Positions 16,944-26,038 of a stretch of 64,000 bases of DNA are shown here, in pieces. A program made the translations under genes and the position numbers. The notes below the pieces were generated by a model. The model was given only the letters and a program-made list of their open reading frames with translations. It was not told the origin of the DNA and ran no database searches. The stretch's first letter is position 1. Each line of letters starts with the position of its first letter. The DNA comes from Lactonifactor sp050944855 (GTDB taxonomy: Bacteria > Bacillota > Clostridia > Lachnospirales > Lachnospiraceae): positions 1 through 64,000 of the forward strand of contig JBMNRU010000001.1 in assembly GCA_050944855.1 (NCBI GenBank). Reading direction: 5' to 3'.

Positions 16944-18575
16944 TTATCCGGCAAACATGACACCATCAAAGATTTCTTCTATTGGTGTTCCATGTATCAG
17001 GATCGGCCAGTCCGTATTGTCCACAAAAACTCTTACCACTCGTTCATCTTCCAGTCTTAAGTCCGCAAATGTTTCGTTATCTGTGCGGTAATATAATACT
17101 TCGGTTCCTGTCTCCAGCCTGATATCCTCTATCTTTTCCCCGGTCTGCTCATCAATCACTTCCGCATCCAGCGGCTGCAGCAAAGTCAGATACCGTTCAT
17201 CCTCAAGCAAATAGGCCGTCTGCTCGGATACCGGGACGCCATCTGCTCCCATAGAATACTGTTTCAGACCGGTTACAGTGCTCAGCACATCCGTGCGGTT
17301 CTCCAGGGAAAACTCTTGTGGATCTGTCAGTACATATTTTAAAATAAGACTTCCTTCTTCTTCATAATCAACGTTCCATCCGCAGTCCAGCACATCTGCC
17401 AGTTCTACTGCATCGGGAAGAATCCGATAAACGGCAAGGGAACGATGATCATTTTCTGAAGCGTTCTGAACATAAAGATAGTTATTTCCATCTGCCGCAT
17501 GTATCAGCACCGGTTCCATCTCAAAACCGTAGATTTCCTCTGTATGCACGGTATCATTCACACTGATACTCTGCTGTTCGTACATATAAGCGTCACTCCA
17601 CACACCGGATGCCACCAGTCTGTCTACCTCACCGTCATGATCCAGATCATAATATAAGGGTTCTGCATCAGAAAACTCTATACTATAGCTTTCCGGCACT
17701 TCCATATAGGCCGGAGAAAAGAGTTCCGGATGCTCTGCAAAAGTGATGGTTGCGATCACAGGACCATAGGCATAGGAAGCCAGTTGATACGGTTCAAAAT
17801 AAAAAGTAATTCCATGATAATCTAAGGTCCATTTCAAAGTTTCATATTCTGTGTCAAAGATCTCACCGATATCCGCATAGAGTTGATCCATATCCTCGAA
17901 TTTTTCTATCTGTGCCGTCAAAAGTTCCGGAATCGCATTTACATCCGTGACCACATCAGTAAGTTCCAGGGCTTTTCCCGTCTCAGTATCGAAATTAGCA
18001 GTTTCAAAATAGGAGAAGCCGTGAGCACCACCGCCATAGTAATAGCCTTCATTCAGCAAACTGACCGCATGGGTATCTGCTCTTCTTACGTATAGCTTCT
18101 CTGTTGTTTCAAAGGGCAGGTAAACATTTGGATCATCTGCTAAACTCTTTGCATCTTCCACCAGCGTCTGATATCCTTCCATTACACTTTTCTGCTTTTC
18201 TTCGCTGAAATGAGCTAACGCCTCTGCCAGGCCCGGATACTCTTTTTTATCCTCATTGCCCAACTTTGCCATGGGATATCTAAGGGAAGCCAATCCCTGC
18301 TGAAGCTCTTCACTATAAGAATAATCATAATAACTGCCTGTCAGGATCTGTAAGGTTTCTGTACCTTTCTCCTCTTTCTCCTCTTTCTTCTCCTCTTCCT
18401 GGGCATTCTCTTCCGGTTCCTCAGCTGTCTCTTTTTCCGTTTCCTCTTTTTCTGTTTCCTGTTCTTCCGTCTCCTCGGATTCTGTCCGGTCAGCATCGTG
18501 ATCCGTCTGTGTGCCGCAGCCGGTGTACAGGCAAAGACACAATAGCATTGCCATACCAATAAAAGCTTTCTTCAT
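16944..18575 (-). CDS. Lipoprotein with DUF3298/RsiV-like domain
   Basis: Secreted lipoprotein of 543 residues. A signal peptide ends in the lipobox YTGC (Cys about 20). A very acidic Glu/Lys/Thr linker follows (about 28-75) and looks disordered. The middle (about 95-300) matches the PdaC N-domain/DUF3298 pattern, with YYGGGAHGFSYFETANFD and TGKALELTDV. The rest has FG-GAP-like content (YYDLDHDGEVDRLV) and a C-terminal strand-rich region. The start is ATG at 18575 preceded by GGGGG; a 45-residue extension crosses a terminator and is rejected. The role is unknown; related domains bind lysozyme or sense cell-wall stress. It stands alone. Confidence 0.75.
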   Translation of the reverse strand: MKKAFIGMAMLLCLCLYTGCGTQTDHDADRTESEETEEQETEKEETEKETAEEPEENAQEEEKKEEKEEKGTETLQILTGSYYDYSYSEELQQGLASLRYPMAKLGNEDKKEYPGLAEALAHFSEEKQKSVMEGYQTLVEDAKSLADDPNVYLPFETTEKLYVRRADTHAVSLLNEGYYYGGGAHGFSYFETANFDTETGKALELTDVVTDVNAIPELLTAQIEKFEDMDQLYADIGEIFDTEYETLKWTLDYHGITFYFEPYQLASYAYGPVIATITFAEHPELFSPAYMEVPESYSIEFSDAEPLYYDLDHDGEVDRLVASGVWSDAYMYEQQSISVNDTVHTEEIYGFEMEPVLIHAADGNNYLYVQNASENDHRSLAVYRILPDAVELADVLDCGWNVDYEEEGSLILKYVLTDPQEFSLENRTDVLSTVTGLKQYSMGADGVPVSEQTAYLLEDERYLTLLQPLDAEVIDEQTGEKIEDIRLETGTEVLYYRTDNETFADLRLEDERVVRVFVDNTDWPILIHGTPIEEIFDGVMFAG

Positions 18576-18643
18576 ATGTAATTTCCCCCATTGCACAAAA
18601 TCTACTGTATTTTGTGTCCTTTTCTTATCCATCCTTAAAATAA

Positions 18644-18669
18644 AGCGTCTGACCTTTTCATCAGACGCC
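18644..18669 (-). terminator. Terminator of gapA-pgk-tpiA
   Basis: A perfect eight-base stem GCGTCTGA/TCAGACGC (18645-18652 and 18661-18668) with an eight-base loop is followed on the minus strand by TTTATTTTAA. It lies just after the tpiA stop. Confidence 0.85.
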
Positions 18670-18681
18670 TTATCATTTACA

Positions 18682-19434
18682 TTATTTTTTGTAATTGACA
18701 ATCTCACCAAATTCCGGCTTCAAAGAAGCACCGCCTACCAGACCGCCGTCGATATCTGCCTGTGCAAATAACTCAGGAGCTGTCTTAGCATTTACAGATC
18801 CGCCATACTGAATACGGATTGCCTCTGCTGTCGCCTGATCGTAGATCTCTGCGATGCAGGCACGGATACCAGCACAAACCTCCTGCGCCTGTTCTGTTGT
18901 AGCTGTTTTACCGGTTCCGATAGCCCAGATCGGTTCATAAGCGATCACAGCGGTTTTTGCCTGCTCTGCTGTTACATTCAGGAAACCAACCTTTACCTGC
19001 TGACGGATGAAATCCATGGTTACGCCCTGTTCTCTCTGCTCTAAGGTTTCGCCGCAGCACATAATTGGTGTAATGCCGTGTTCAAATGCTTTTAACATTT
19101 TCTTATTCACGGTTTCGCTTGTCTCTGCAAAGTACTCTCTTCTCTCAGAATGTCCGAGAACCACATATTCCACACCTGCATCTGTCAGCATAGCAGGAGA
19201 AATCTCTCCTGTGTAAGCGCCCTTTTCTTCAAAATACATATTCTCGGCACCAACTTTAATATTAGAACCTTTGCAGGCTTCCGCTACTGGTAAAATATCA
19301 ATCGCCGGCACACAAAATACAACATCCACTTCTTCATTTGCAACCAACGGTTTTAATGTATTTACTAATGCAACAGCCTCACTTGGAGTCATGTTCATTT
19401 TCCAGTTTCCTGCAACAATCTTTCTTCTTGCCAT
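18682..19434 (-). CDS. tpiA: Triose-phosphate isomerase
   Basis: Interconverts dihydroxyacetone phosphate and glyceraldehyde-3-P. It has 250 residues, the family length. AGNWKMN carries catalytic Lys and Asn, GHSERREYF the catalytic His, AYEPIWAIGTGKTA the catalytic Glu and flexible lid, and YGGSVN plus GGLVGGASL bind phosphate. The binding site is GGGAGGAA. It is third in the gapA-pgk-tpiA operon, 15 bases after pgk. Confidence 0.97.
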   Translation of the reverse strand: MARRKIVAGNWKMNMTPSEAVALVNTLKPLVANEEVDVVFCVPAIDILPVAEACKGSNIKVGAENMYFEEKGAYTGEISPAMLTDAGVEYVVLGHSERREYFAETSETVNKKMLKAFEHGITPIMCCGETLEQREQGVTMDFIRQQVKVGFLNVTAEQAKTAVIAYEPIWAIGTGKTATTEQAQEVCAGIRACIAEIYDQATAEAIRIQYGGSVNAKTAPELFAQADIDGGLVGGASLKPEFGEIVNYKK

Positions 19435-19449
19435 TTTCTTTTCCTCCCT

Positions 19450-20643
19450 TTATTTATCGTTAGCTGCCGCTACACCCGGCAGTTCTTTTCCTTCCAGGAA
19501 CTCTAAAGAAGCGCCGCCGCCTGTAGAAATATGGGTCATCTTATCTCCATATCCCAGAATGTTTACAGCGGCTGCAGAATCACCACCACCGATGATCGTA
19601 ATGGCATCTGTATCTGCAAGAGCTTTTGCCACAGCTTCTGTACCATGTGCAAAATTAGGCATTTCAAAGCAGCCCATTGGTCCGTTCCATACTACGGTCT
19701 TAGCATTTTTTACTGCATCAGCAAATAACTCTGCTGTCTTAGGTCCGATATCCAGGCCCTGCCATCCTTCCGGAATGCTTCCGCAGGCTACCACCTGTGT
19801 ATTGGCATCATTTGAAAAGGCATCTGCGATCACGGTATCTACCGGAAGAAGTAATTTTACGCCTTTTTCTTCTGCTTTTTTCAGCATCTTCAACGCATAT
19901 TCCAGATAATCCTCTTCTAACAGAGAATCACCAACGCTTCCGCCCTGGGCTTTTGCAAACGTGTAGGCCATACCGCCTCCGATGATAAGCACATCAACTT
20001 TTTCCAGCAGATTTTCTATAACTGAAATTTTACTGGATACTTTTGCGCCGCCTAAAATAGCCACAAATGGTCTCTGAGGATTATTTACTGCATTGCCAAG
20101 AAAATCAATTTCCTTCTGCATCAAATAACCAACAACTGCGGTATCGACATATTTTGTTACTCCCACGTTAGAGCAGTGTGCCCTGTGAGCAGTACCAAAC
20201 GCATCATTTACAAAAATATCAGCCAAGGATGCCAGCTCTTTGCTAAATGCATCACCGTTCTTAGTTTCTTCTGCTCTGTAGCGTGTATTTTCCAGCAATA
20301 CCACATCGCCATCCTGCATTGCTGCAACAGCAGCTTTTGCATTCTCGCCAACTACGTTATCATCAGCTGCAAACTTCACTTCCTGACCCAGCAGCTGGGA
20401 TAAACGGGCAGCTACCGGAGCTAAAGACATGGATGGTACCGGCTGTCCTTTTGGTTTTCCCATGTGAGAACATAAAATCACTCTTCCACCGTCATGGATT
20501 AATTTCTTGATGGTAGGAAGTGCTGCTACCAGGCGGTTTTCATCTGTGATCTTACCATCCTGCAGAGGTACATTAAAATCACAGCGAACCAGGACTTTTT
20601 TGCCTTTTACATGAATATCATCAACAGATTTTTTGTTAAGCAT
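19450..20643 (-). CDS. pgk: Phosphoglycerate kinase
   Basis: Makes ATP from 1,3-bisphosphoglycerate. It has 397 residues. VLVRCDFNVPL near the start, RVILCSHMGKPKG, LENTRYRAEE, FVNDAFGTAHRAHCS, ILGGAKVSSKI and the nucleotide loop GGGDSAAAV with STGGGASLEFLEGK are all canonical. The start is ATG at 20643 with AGGAGG; a 15-residue extension passes through that site. It lies between gapA and tpiA; a hairpin precedes it. Confidence 0.97.
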   Translation of the reverse strand: MLNKKSVDDIHVKGKKVLVRCDFNVPLQDGKITDENRLVAALPTIKKLIHDGGRVILCSHMGKPKGQPVPSMSLAPVAARLSQLLGQEVKFAADDNVVGENAKAAVAAMQDGDVVLLENTRYRAEETKNGDAFSKELASLADIFVNDAFGTAHRAHCSNVGVTKYVDTAVVGYLMQKEIDFLGNAVNNPQRPFVAILGGAKVSSKISVIENLLEKVDVLIIGGGMAYTFAKAQGGSVGDSLLEEDYLEYALKMLKKAEEKGVKLLLPVDTVIADAFSNDANTQVVACGSIPEGWQGLDIGPKTAELFADAVKNAKTVVWNGPMGCFEMPNFAHGTEAVAKALADTDAITIIGGGDSAAAVNILGYGDKMTHISTGGGASLEFLEGKELPGVAAANDK

Positions 20644-20674
20644 CGATTTGCCTCCTAATTTTTCTTCAAATAAA

Positions 20675-20700
20675 GGGATCCGATCCATTGATCGGACCCC
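20675..20700 (-). terminator. Intercistronic hairpin between gapA and pgk
   Basis: An 11-base stem with one mismatch and a four-base loop (CATT on the plus strand) is followed on the minus strand by CTTTATTTG. It is probably a processing or partial termination point that sets gapA expression above pgk-tpiA, as known for glycolytic operons in other Firmicutes. Confidence 0.6.
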
Positions 20701-20721
20701 TTTGGATCGTCTAAACTCTTA

Positions 20722-21735
20722 TTATGCTAACTCAGAGAAGTATTTAATTGTACGTACCATCTGGCTTGTGTAAGAATTTTCATTGTCATACCAAGAAACA
20801 ACCTGTACTTCTGTTGTTCCATTGTCCAGAGGCAGAACCATAGTCTGTGTTGCATCAAACAGAGAACCGTATCTCATACCAACGATATCGCTGGATACGA
20901 TTTCATCTGTGTTATATCCGAAAGATTCTGTAGATGCTGCTTTCATAGCTGCATTAACCTGATCAACAGTAACTGTTCCGTCTACAACTGCTGTTAAAAT
21001 TGTAGTAGAACCAGTTGGAGTTGGTACACGCTGAGCAGCACCGATTAATTTACCGTTTAATTCCGGGATAACCAGACCGATTGCTTTTGCAGCACCTGTG
21101 CTGTTTGGAACGATATTGATAGCAGCTGCACGGGATCTTCTTAAATCACCTTTTCTCTGTGGTCCGTCCAGTGTCATCTGATCGCCTGTGTAAGCGTGGA
21201 TAGTACACATGATACCGGATTTGATCGGTGCTAAATCATTTAATGCTTTTGCCATAGGTGCTAAACAGTTTGTAGTACAAGAAGCTGCAGAAATAACTGT
21301 ATCTTCTGGTTTTAATGTGTCATGGTTAACATTGTATACGATAGTTGGCAGATCGTTTCCAGCCGGAGCAGAAATAACAACTTTTCTTGCACCTGCTTTG
21401 ATATGAGCTTCTGCTTTTGCTTTTGATGTATAGAAACCAGTACACTCTAATACAACATCAACACCGATTTCTCCCCATGGAAGTTCAGATGCATCCGCTT
21501 TTGCGTAGATTTTGATTTCTTTTCCGTCAACTGTAATGGAATCTTCTCCAGCTGATACGGTATCAGCTAACGCATATTTACCCTGAGAAGAGTCATATTT
21601 TAATAAATGTGCCAACATCTTTGGGCTTGTAAGGTCATTGATTGCTACTACTTCATAACCTTCTGCTCCAAACATCTGTCTGAAAGCAAGACGTCCGATA
21701 CGTCCAAAACCATTAATTGCTACTTTTACTGCCAT
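20722..21735 (-). CDS. gapA: Glyceraldehyde-3-phosphate dehydrogenase
   Basis: NAD-dependent glycolytic enzyme of 337 residues. The N-terminal Rossmann motif is INGFGRIGRLAFRQ, with NDLTSP at the NAD-adenosine site (Asp favours NAD). The active-site Cys lies in SAASCTTNCLAP, and the catalytic His follows near residue 181 (CTIHAYTGDQ). WYDNENSY closes the domain. The binding site is AGGAGGAA. First gene of the operon, with its own promoter and a 5' leader hairpin. No CggR regulator gene is adjacent, unlike in Bacillus. Confidence 0.97.
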   Translation of the reverse strand: MAVKVAINGFGRIGRLAFRQMFGAEGYEVVAINDLTSPKMLAHLLKYDSSQGKYALADTVSAGEDSITVDGKEIKIYAKADASELPWGEIGVDVVLECTGFYTSKAKAEAHIKAGARKVVISAPAGNDLPTIVYNVNHDTLKPEDTVISAASCTTNCLAPMAKALNDLAPIKSGIMCTIHAYTGDQMTLDGPQRKGDLRRSRAAAINIVPNSTGAAKAIGLVIPELNGKLIGAAQRVPTPTGSTTILTAVVDGTVTVDQVNAAMKAASTESFGYNTDEIVSSDIVGMRYGSLFDATQTMVLPLDNGTTEVQVVSWYDNENSYTSQMVRTIKYFSELA

Positions 21736-21765
21736 GATTATTTCCTCCTATATAGATACTATTTT

Positions 21766-21794
21766 ATGTTTCTCAAAGATTGTTAAAGAAACAT
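21766..21794 (-). repeat. Inverted repeat in the gapA leader
   Basis: Perfect eight-base arms ATGTTTCT/AGAAACAT separated by 13 bases, located between the gapA promoter and its ribosome binding site. It would form a 5' hairpin near the start of the mRNA and could stabilise it or serve as an operator. Confidence 0.55.
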
Positions 21795-21807
21795 CAACCC
21801 AAATGTT

Positions 21808-21836
21808 ATTTTACCTAATTAATGGTAAAAATTCAA
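21808..21836 (-). promoter_or_regulatory. Sigma-A promoter of gapA-pgk-tpiA
   Basis: TTGAAT (21831-21836), 17 bases, TAAAAT (21808-21813) on the minus strand. It gives a leader of about 65 bases containing the inverted repeat at 21766-21794. Confidence 0.6.
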
Positions 21837-21922
21837 GAGCATTTTTCTTTTTTGCATAGTTTCTACAAAATGGCGAAAAAACACTCTTTTTTGTGCCGTT
21901 TTTCTACATAAACACAGACAAC

Positions 21923-22735
21923 CTAAAATGATAACCGCACAAAAGAAGGCTTTCTCTGACGAAAAACCGTATAATGATGAAATCCGCTGTCCCATAAAAC
22001 TTCTTTTATCCGATTAAAATCATAAGCCAGATGCTGCGGTTCATGGGCATCCGATCCAATGGTCAGCAGCTCACCGCCCAGTTTCCGGTAACGCTTAAGG
22101 ATCTGAGGCAGCGGATGGGGATGACCCAGGCCGTATTTATACCCTGACGAATTAATTTCCAGAGCGATCTGTTTATCCAGCAGCAAATTCAATATCTCAT
22201 CAATCTCTTCTTTGTATACTTCATACGTGTAACCCTGATTTTTTTGCGGTCCGTAACGAACAATATAATCCATATGTCCGCAGGCATCCACATTAGAAAA
22301 CGTCTGCAGATTCTCTTTTATCTCGCAGAAATAACGACGATACAACGCCTCCTGGGTATCCGATGCAAAAACTTCCGGCACACAGGGATCCTGCCCCAAA
22401 AGCAAATGGCGGGATCCTATCACAAAGTCAAAGGGATACTGTCCGGTCAGTTTTTCATGTACCGCCTGCAGATGGGGCTGCAGACCGATCTCTATGCCGA
22501 AAAGAAGCTCTATCTGTCTCTGATATTTTTCTTTCATCCGGGTAAATGCTTCCTGATATTTTTCAACATCCAGAGAAAATATCATACCGGATTCCTCCGG
22601 AAAATCCAGATCCAGATGTTCAGTAAAGCACATAACCGTAAGTCCTTTGCAGATTCCTTCCCGCACCATGCGTTCCATAGGGACATGGCAGTCTCCCGAA
22701 AAATCCGAATGTATATGACAATCTGTTCTTATCAT
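21923..22735 (-). CDS. hisK: Histidinol-phosphatase, PHP family
   Basis: PHP-domain phosphoesterase of 270 residues, the histidinol-phosphatase (HisJ/HisK) type. Metal-binding motifs are TDCHIHSDFSGD at the start, FTEHLDLD, a central GSRHL, CGHMDYI and a C-terminal TIGSDAHEPQHLAYDF. It dephosphorylates histidinol-P in histidine synthesis, though no other his gene is nearby, so another phosphoester substrate is possible. It starts 16 bases after mnmA and is probably the last gene of the iscR operon. Confidence 0.8.
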   Translation of the reverse strand: MIRTDCHIHSDFSGDCHVPMERMVREGICKGLTVMCFTEHLDLDFPEESGMIFSLDVEKYQEAFTRMKEKYQRQIELLFGIEIGLQPHLQAVHEKLTGQYPFDFVIGSRHLLLGQDPCVPEVFASDTQEALYRRYFCEIKENLQTFSNVDACGHMDYIVRYGPQKNQGYTYEVYKEEIDEILNLLLDKQIALEINSSGYKYGLGHPHPLPQILKRYRKLGGELLTIGSDAHEPQHLAYDFNRIKEVLWDSGFHHYTVFRQRKPSFVRLSF

Positions 22736-22751
22736 ACTCTGTTACTCCTTA

Positions 22752-23834
22752 TCAGGTGTGCAGGATCGTACCGCCGCCCAGCACATAATCCCCCTCATAA
22801 AACACGACAGCCTGTCCGGGAGTAACCGCTCTTTGTGCTCGTGGAAAGGTACATAAGACTTCATCTTCTCCGATACGCCGGATCGTGCAGGTATCTCCTT
22901 TGTGGTTATAGCGAATCTTTGCCGTCACTTCCCGTTCTTCCTCCAGATCCGAAATGGACATAAAATTCAGTTTATTGCAGACCACAGTATGGGAAAACAC
23001 TTCGTCTGCATCACCGATTACCACTTCGTTCGTTTCCGGTCGGATCTCCAGGACAAATACCGGATGTCCCATGGAAAGATTCAGCCCTTTTCTCTGACCT
23101 ATCGTATAATGTGTAATTCCTCTGTGACGGCCTAAAACATTGCCGTCCCTGTCCACAAAATCCCCTTCTAAAACAGGGGTTTCCACTGTTTCATCAATAA
23201 ATCTGGCGTAATCCTTGTCCGGGATGAAGCAGATTTCCTGACTGTCTTTTTTGTGAGCCACCGGAAGCTTCTGTTCCATGGCAATCTGCCGGATCTCATC
23301 CTTCGTATATGCGCCAACCGGCATCAGGGTATGTGACAGCTGATCCTGTGTCAGATTATACAAAGCATAGGTCTGATCCTTTGCATCCGTCTTCGATTTC
23401 TGCAGGGTATAACGTCCATTGGTCAACTGTGCGATCCGGGCATAATGACCTGTCGCAATATAATCCGCACCGATTTCCAGACTCCGTTTCAAAAGTGCTT
23501 CCCATTTCACATAACGATTGCAGGCAATGCAGGGATTCGGCGTTCTTCCCTGCATATATTCTTCCACAAAATAGTCCATAACATTCTTTTGAAATTCTTT
23601 TTTGAAATTCATGACATAATATGGAATATCCAAAACCCCGGCTACACGTCTGGCATCTTCCACAGCAGAAAGTCCGCAGCATCCGCCATTTTCTTCCTGC
23701 TGTTTTTCTGTCTCATCCTGCCAGATCTGCATGGTAACGCCGATCACATCATATCCCTGTTCCTTAAGCAAATAGGCGGCAACCGAGGAATCTACTCCTC
23801 CTGACATGCCGATCACTACTTTTTCCTTCTTCAT
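22752..23834 (-). CDS. mnmA: tRNA-specific 2-thiouridylase MnmA
   Basis: Thiolates U34 of tRNA-Lys, -Glu and -Gln using ATP and a persulfide relayed from a cysteine desulfurase. It has 360 residues. The PP-loop motif is GMSGGVDSSVAAYLL. The catalytic Cys pair lies in PNPCIACNRYVKW and DSQEICFIPD. The C-terminal barrel follows (about 285-360). The ATG overlaps the iscU stop as TGATG; a TTG one codon earlier is less likely. Its place right after iscS and iscU gives it a direct sulfur supply. Confidence 0.95.
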   Translation of the reverse strand: MKKEKVVIGMSGGVDSSVAAYLLKEQGYDVIGVTMQIWQDETEKQQEENGGCCGLSAVEDARRVAGVLDIPYYVMNFKKEFQKNVMDYFVEEYMQGRTPNPCIACNRYVKWEALLKRSLEIGADYIATGHYARIAQLTNGRYTLQKSKTDAKDQTYALYNLTQDQLSHTLMPVGAYTKDEIRQIAMEQKLPVAHKKDSQEICFIPDKDYARFIDETVETPVLEGDFVDRDGNVLGRHRGITHYTIGQRKGLNLSMGHPVFVLEIRPETNEVVIGDADEVFSHTVVCNKLNFMSISDLEEEREVTAKIRYNHKGDTCTIRRIGEDEVLCTFPRAQRAVTPGQAVVFYEGDYVLGGGTILHT

Positions 23835-24277
23835 CAATACTCTTCCTCTTGTTCCTCTTCGCCTTCGTGAATATCTGCCTTCGGTTTTTTCAGCCCTTCA
23901 ATCGTAATATGATTTTTCTGCGCATAATCCCACAAAGCGGCATGTATCGCCTCTTCCGCCAGCAAAGAGCAGTGTACCTTCACAGGAGGAAGTCCGTCCA
24001 GGGCTTCCATCACTGCCTGATTGGTTACCTGAAGGGCTTCCTGCACAGTCTTTCCCCTTACCAGCTCTGTTGCCATACTGCTGGTAGCGATAGCAGCTCC
24101 GCATCCGAAAGTTTTAAACTTGCAGTCCCTTATTACCTCATTTTCATCCACATCCAGATAAATACGCATGATATCGCCGCATTTGGCATTTCCAACGGTT
24201 CCAACGCCGCTGGCATTTTCAATTTCTCCCACATTCCTTGGATGTTCAAAATGATCCATCACTTTTTCACTGTACAT
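23834..24277 (-). CDS. iscU: Fe-S cluster scaffold, IscU/NifU N-terminal type
   Basis: Scaffold on which cysteine desulfurase builds [2Fe-2S] and [4Fe-4S] clusters. It has 147 residues, with a C-terminal Glu-rich tail (about 136-147). The three ligand cysteines are in GNAKCGDIM, FKTFGCGAA and KVHCSLL, and the Asp next to the first is present. The SelU/SufU insertion is absent, so it belongs to the NifU/IscU class, not SufU. It starts two bases after iscS with GGAGGAA inside the iscS end. Confidence 0.92.
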   Translation of the reverse strand: MYSEKVMDHFEHPRNVGEIENASGVGTVGNAKCGDIMRIYLDVDENEVIRDCKFKTFGCGAAIATSSMATELVRGKTVQEALQVTNQAVMEALDGLPPVKVHCSLLAEEAIHAALWDYAQKNHITIEGLKKPKADIHEGEEEQEEEY

Positions 24278-24279
24278 AA

Positions 24280-25479
24280 TTAGTTTCCTCCGTTTTTTCC
24301 TTTCTGTGATAAAAGAAAGTCTTCGTATAATGGTGACATATTTCGCAGTCTGTCTACAATTTCTTTGATTTTTTCTACGGTATAATCCAGTTCTTCTCTG
24401 GTTGTCTCTGCATCCAGGGTCAGTCTGAGAGATCCGTGAGCAATTTCATGGGGCAGTCCAATAGCCATCAACACATGAGACGGATCCAGCGAACCTGAGG
24501 TACAGGCAGAACCGCTGGATGCAGCAATTCCTTCCATATCCAGCATGATGAGCAGGGATTCTCCCTCTATAAACTGAAAGCTGATGTTTACGTTATTAGG
24601 GAGACGCTCTTCGGGATGACCATTCAGGCGAGTATATGGAATTTCTGTAAGAATTCTGTGGATCAGATAATCCCGCATCTGAATTTCTTTTTCTGCTCTC
24701 TCCTGCATCGTTTCCGCTGCCATCTTCGCTGCCACACCATATCCAACAATACCCGGTACATTTTCCGTGCCAGCCCTTCTCTTTCTCTCCTGGCCGCCGC
24801 CGTGAATGAAAGAGCGTATCTTTACACCTTTCCGGATATATAAAAATCCAATGCCTTTAGGTCCATGGATCTTATGGCCGCTGGAACTCAGCATGTCAAT
24901 ATGATAGTCATCCACATGGATCGGCACCTGTCCAAAAGCCTGTACCGCGTCTGTGTGAAATAAGATATTATGCTCCCGGGCAATCCGTCCGATTTCTTCT
25001 ATCGGCTGTATCGTACCGATCTCATTATTGGCAAACATAACAGAGATTAAAATGGTCTTAGGGGTAATTGCCTTCTCCAGATCTTCTATTTTTACCCTGC
25101 CATTTTCATCCACATCCAGATACGTAATCTTTGCCCCTCTTTTTTCCAGATATTCACAGGTATGAAGAATGGCATGATGCTCGATCTTCGTGGTAATAAT
25201 ATGATCCCCTTTGCTCTTATATGCCTCAAATGCTGCCTTTAATGCCCAATTATCTGCTTCGCTTCCTCCCGCAGTAAAATAAATCTCCTCCGGTTTTGCG
25301 CCCAGCACTTCGGCAATCTGTTCTCTTGCATCTGTGATCGCCTGTTTGCTCTTCCCTGCAATTTCATAGATACTGGAAGGATTTCCGAAATTCTCTGTAA
25401 AATACGGAAGCATAGCTTCCACTACCTGGGGCGCTGTTTTTGTCGTGGCTGCATTGTCCAGATAAATTAACTTTTTCAT
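24280..25479 (-). CDS. iscS: Cysteine desulfurase, NifS/IscS type
   Basis: PLP enzyme that converts cysteine to alanine and an enzyme persulfide for Fe-S clusters and tRNA thiolation. It has 399 residues. YLDNAATTKT at the N-terminus, AGGSEADNWAL, the His in TTKIEHHAILH, the PLP lysine in SSSGHKIHGPKG and the catalytic Cys in SSGSACTSGSLDPSHVL are all present; the last is the short-loop group I signature. The start is ATG at 25479, not the GTG three codons before, because the binding site AGGAG overlaps that GTG. Confidence 0.95.
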   Translation of the reverse strand: MKKLIYLDNAATTKTAPQVVEAMLPYFTENFGNPSSIYEIAGKSKQAITDAREQIAEVLGAKPEEIYFTAGGSEADNWALKAAFEAYKSKGDHIITTKIEHHAILHTCEYLEKRGAKITYLDVDENGRVKIEDLEKAITPKTILISVMFANNEIGTIQPIEEIGRIAREHNILFHTDAVQAFGQVPIHVDDYHIDMLSSSGHKIHGPKGIGFLYIRKGVKIRSFIHGGGQERKRRAGTENVPGIVGYGVAAKMAAETMQERAEKEIQMRDYLIHRILTEIPYTRLNGHPEERLPNNVNISFQFIEGESLLIMLDMEGIAASSGSACTSGSLDPSHVLMAIGLPHEIAHGSLRLTLDAETTREELDYTVEKIKEIVDRLRNMSPLYEDFLLSQKGKNGGN

Positions 25480-25484
25480 ATCAT

Positions 25485-25949
25485 TCACTCCTGACTTTCA
25501 CATATTGAAATACTGCATTGTCCCTGCTGCTGTACTTTTTTGCTTTCTTCCACTAACTGACTTAACATCAGAGTATCTACGGCCTTGCGGATACCATCAT
25601 TGATCTGTTTCCACACAACGCGGGTCACACACCGGTCAGCGCCGATACAGCTGCCGTCTCCCTGATTGTCCGCACAGACGACAGCTTCCAGGCTTCCTTC
25701 CAAGGCCCGAAGCACATCCCCCACAGAAATATCACCGGCATCTTTTGCCAGCCGATAACCTCCCTGGGCACCCCGGATACTTACGACAAGCCCCGCTTTT
25801 TTTAAGGATGCCATTAATTGTTCCAGATACCGTTCTGATATCTTCTGCCGCCTGGCAATACTCTGAAGAGAAACCGCTTCTGTCTCTCCATGCACTGCTA
25901 TATCCGTGATCGCCCGAAGCCCATATCGTCCTTTTGTGGATATCTTCAC
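25485..25949 (-). CDS. iscR: Rrf2-family regulator, IscR-like
   Basis: Transcription factor of 154 residues with an N-terminal winged helix (KISTKGRYGLRAITDIA, then KISERYLEQLMASLKKAGLV, and RGAQGGYRLAK in the wing). Three cysteines near residues 93-109 (C-x8-C-x5-C) are placed like the [2Fe-2S] ligands of IscR. It is first of the Fe-S operon, so self-regulation by cluster demand is expected. An inverted repeat at 25980-25996 fits an operator. The start is GTG at 25949 with AAGGTGG; a TTG seven codons earlier is unlikely. Confidence 0.9.
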   Translation of the reverse strand: MKISTKGRYGLRAITDIAVHGETEAVSLQSIARRQKISERYLEQLMASLKKAGLVVSIRGAQGGYRLAKDAGDISVGDVLRALEGSLEAVVCADNQGDGSCIGADRCVTRVVWKQINDGIRKAVDTLMLSQLVEESKKVQQQGQCSISICESQE

Positions 25950-25979
25950 ATTTCCACCTTCTCTCTGCAAATTTTAATC

Positions 25980-25996
25980 CCTACTATTTTACTAGG
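25980..25996. promoter_or_regulatory. Candidate IscR/Rrf2 operator
   Basis: A 17-base inverted repeat, CCTACTA-TTT-TACTAGG, six of seven bases matched, lies just downstream of the predicted iscR start site. Rrf2 regulators bind repeats of this size. Assignment to IscR rests on position only. Confidence 0.5.
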
Positions 25997-26009
25997 TTTT
26001 CTTTCTTAC

Positions 26010-26038
26010 AACTTAACACGAGTTCCCTGTTCTGTCAA
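26010..26038 (-). promoter_or_regulatory. Candidate promoter of the iscR operon
   Basis: A perfect TTGACA (26033-26038) is followed after 17 bases by a poor TAAGTT (26010-26015) on the minus strand. The operator-like repeat would lie at about +7 to +23. Confidence 0.4.
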
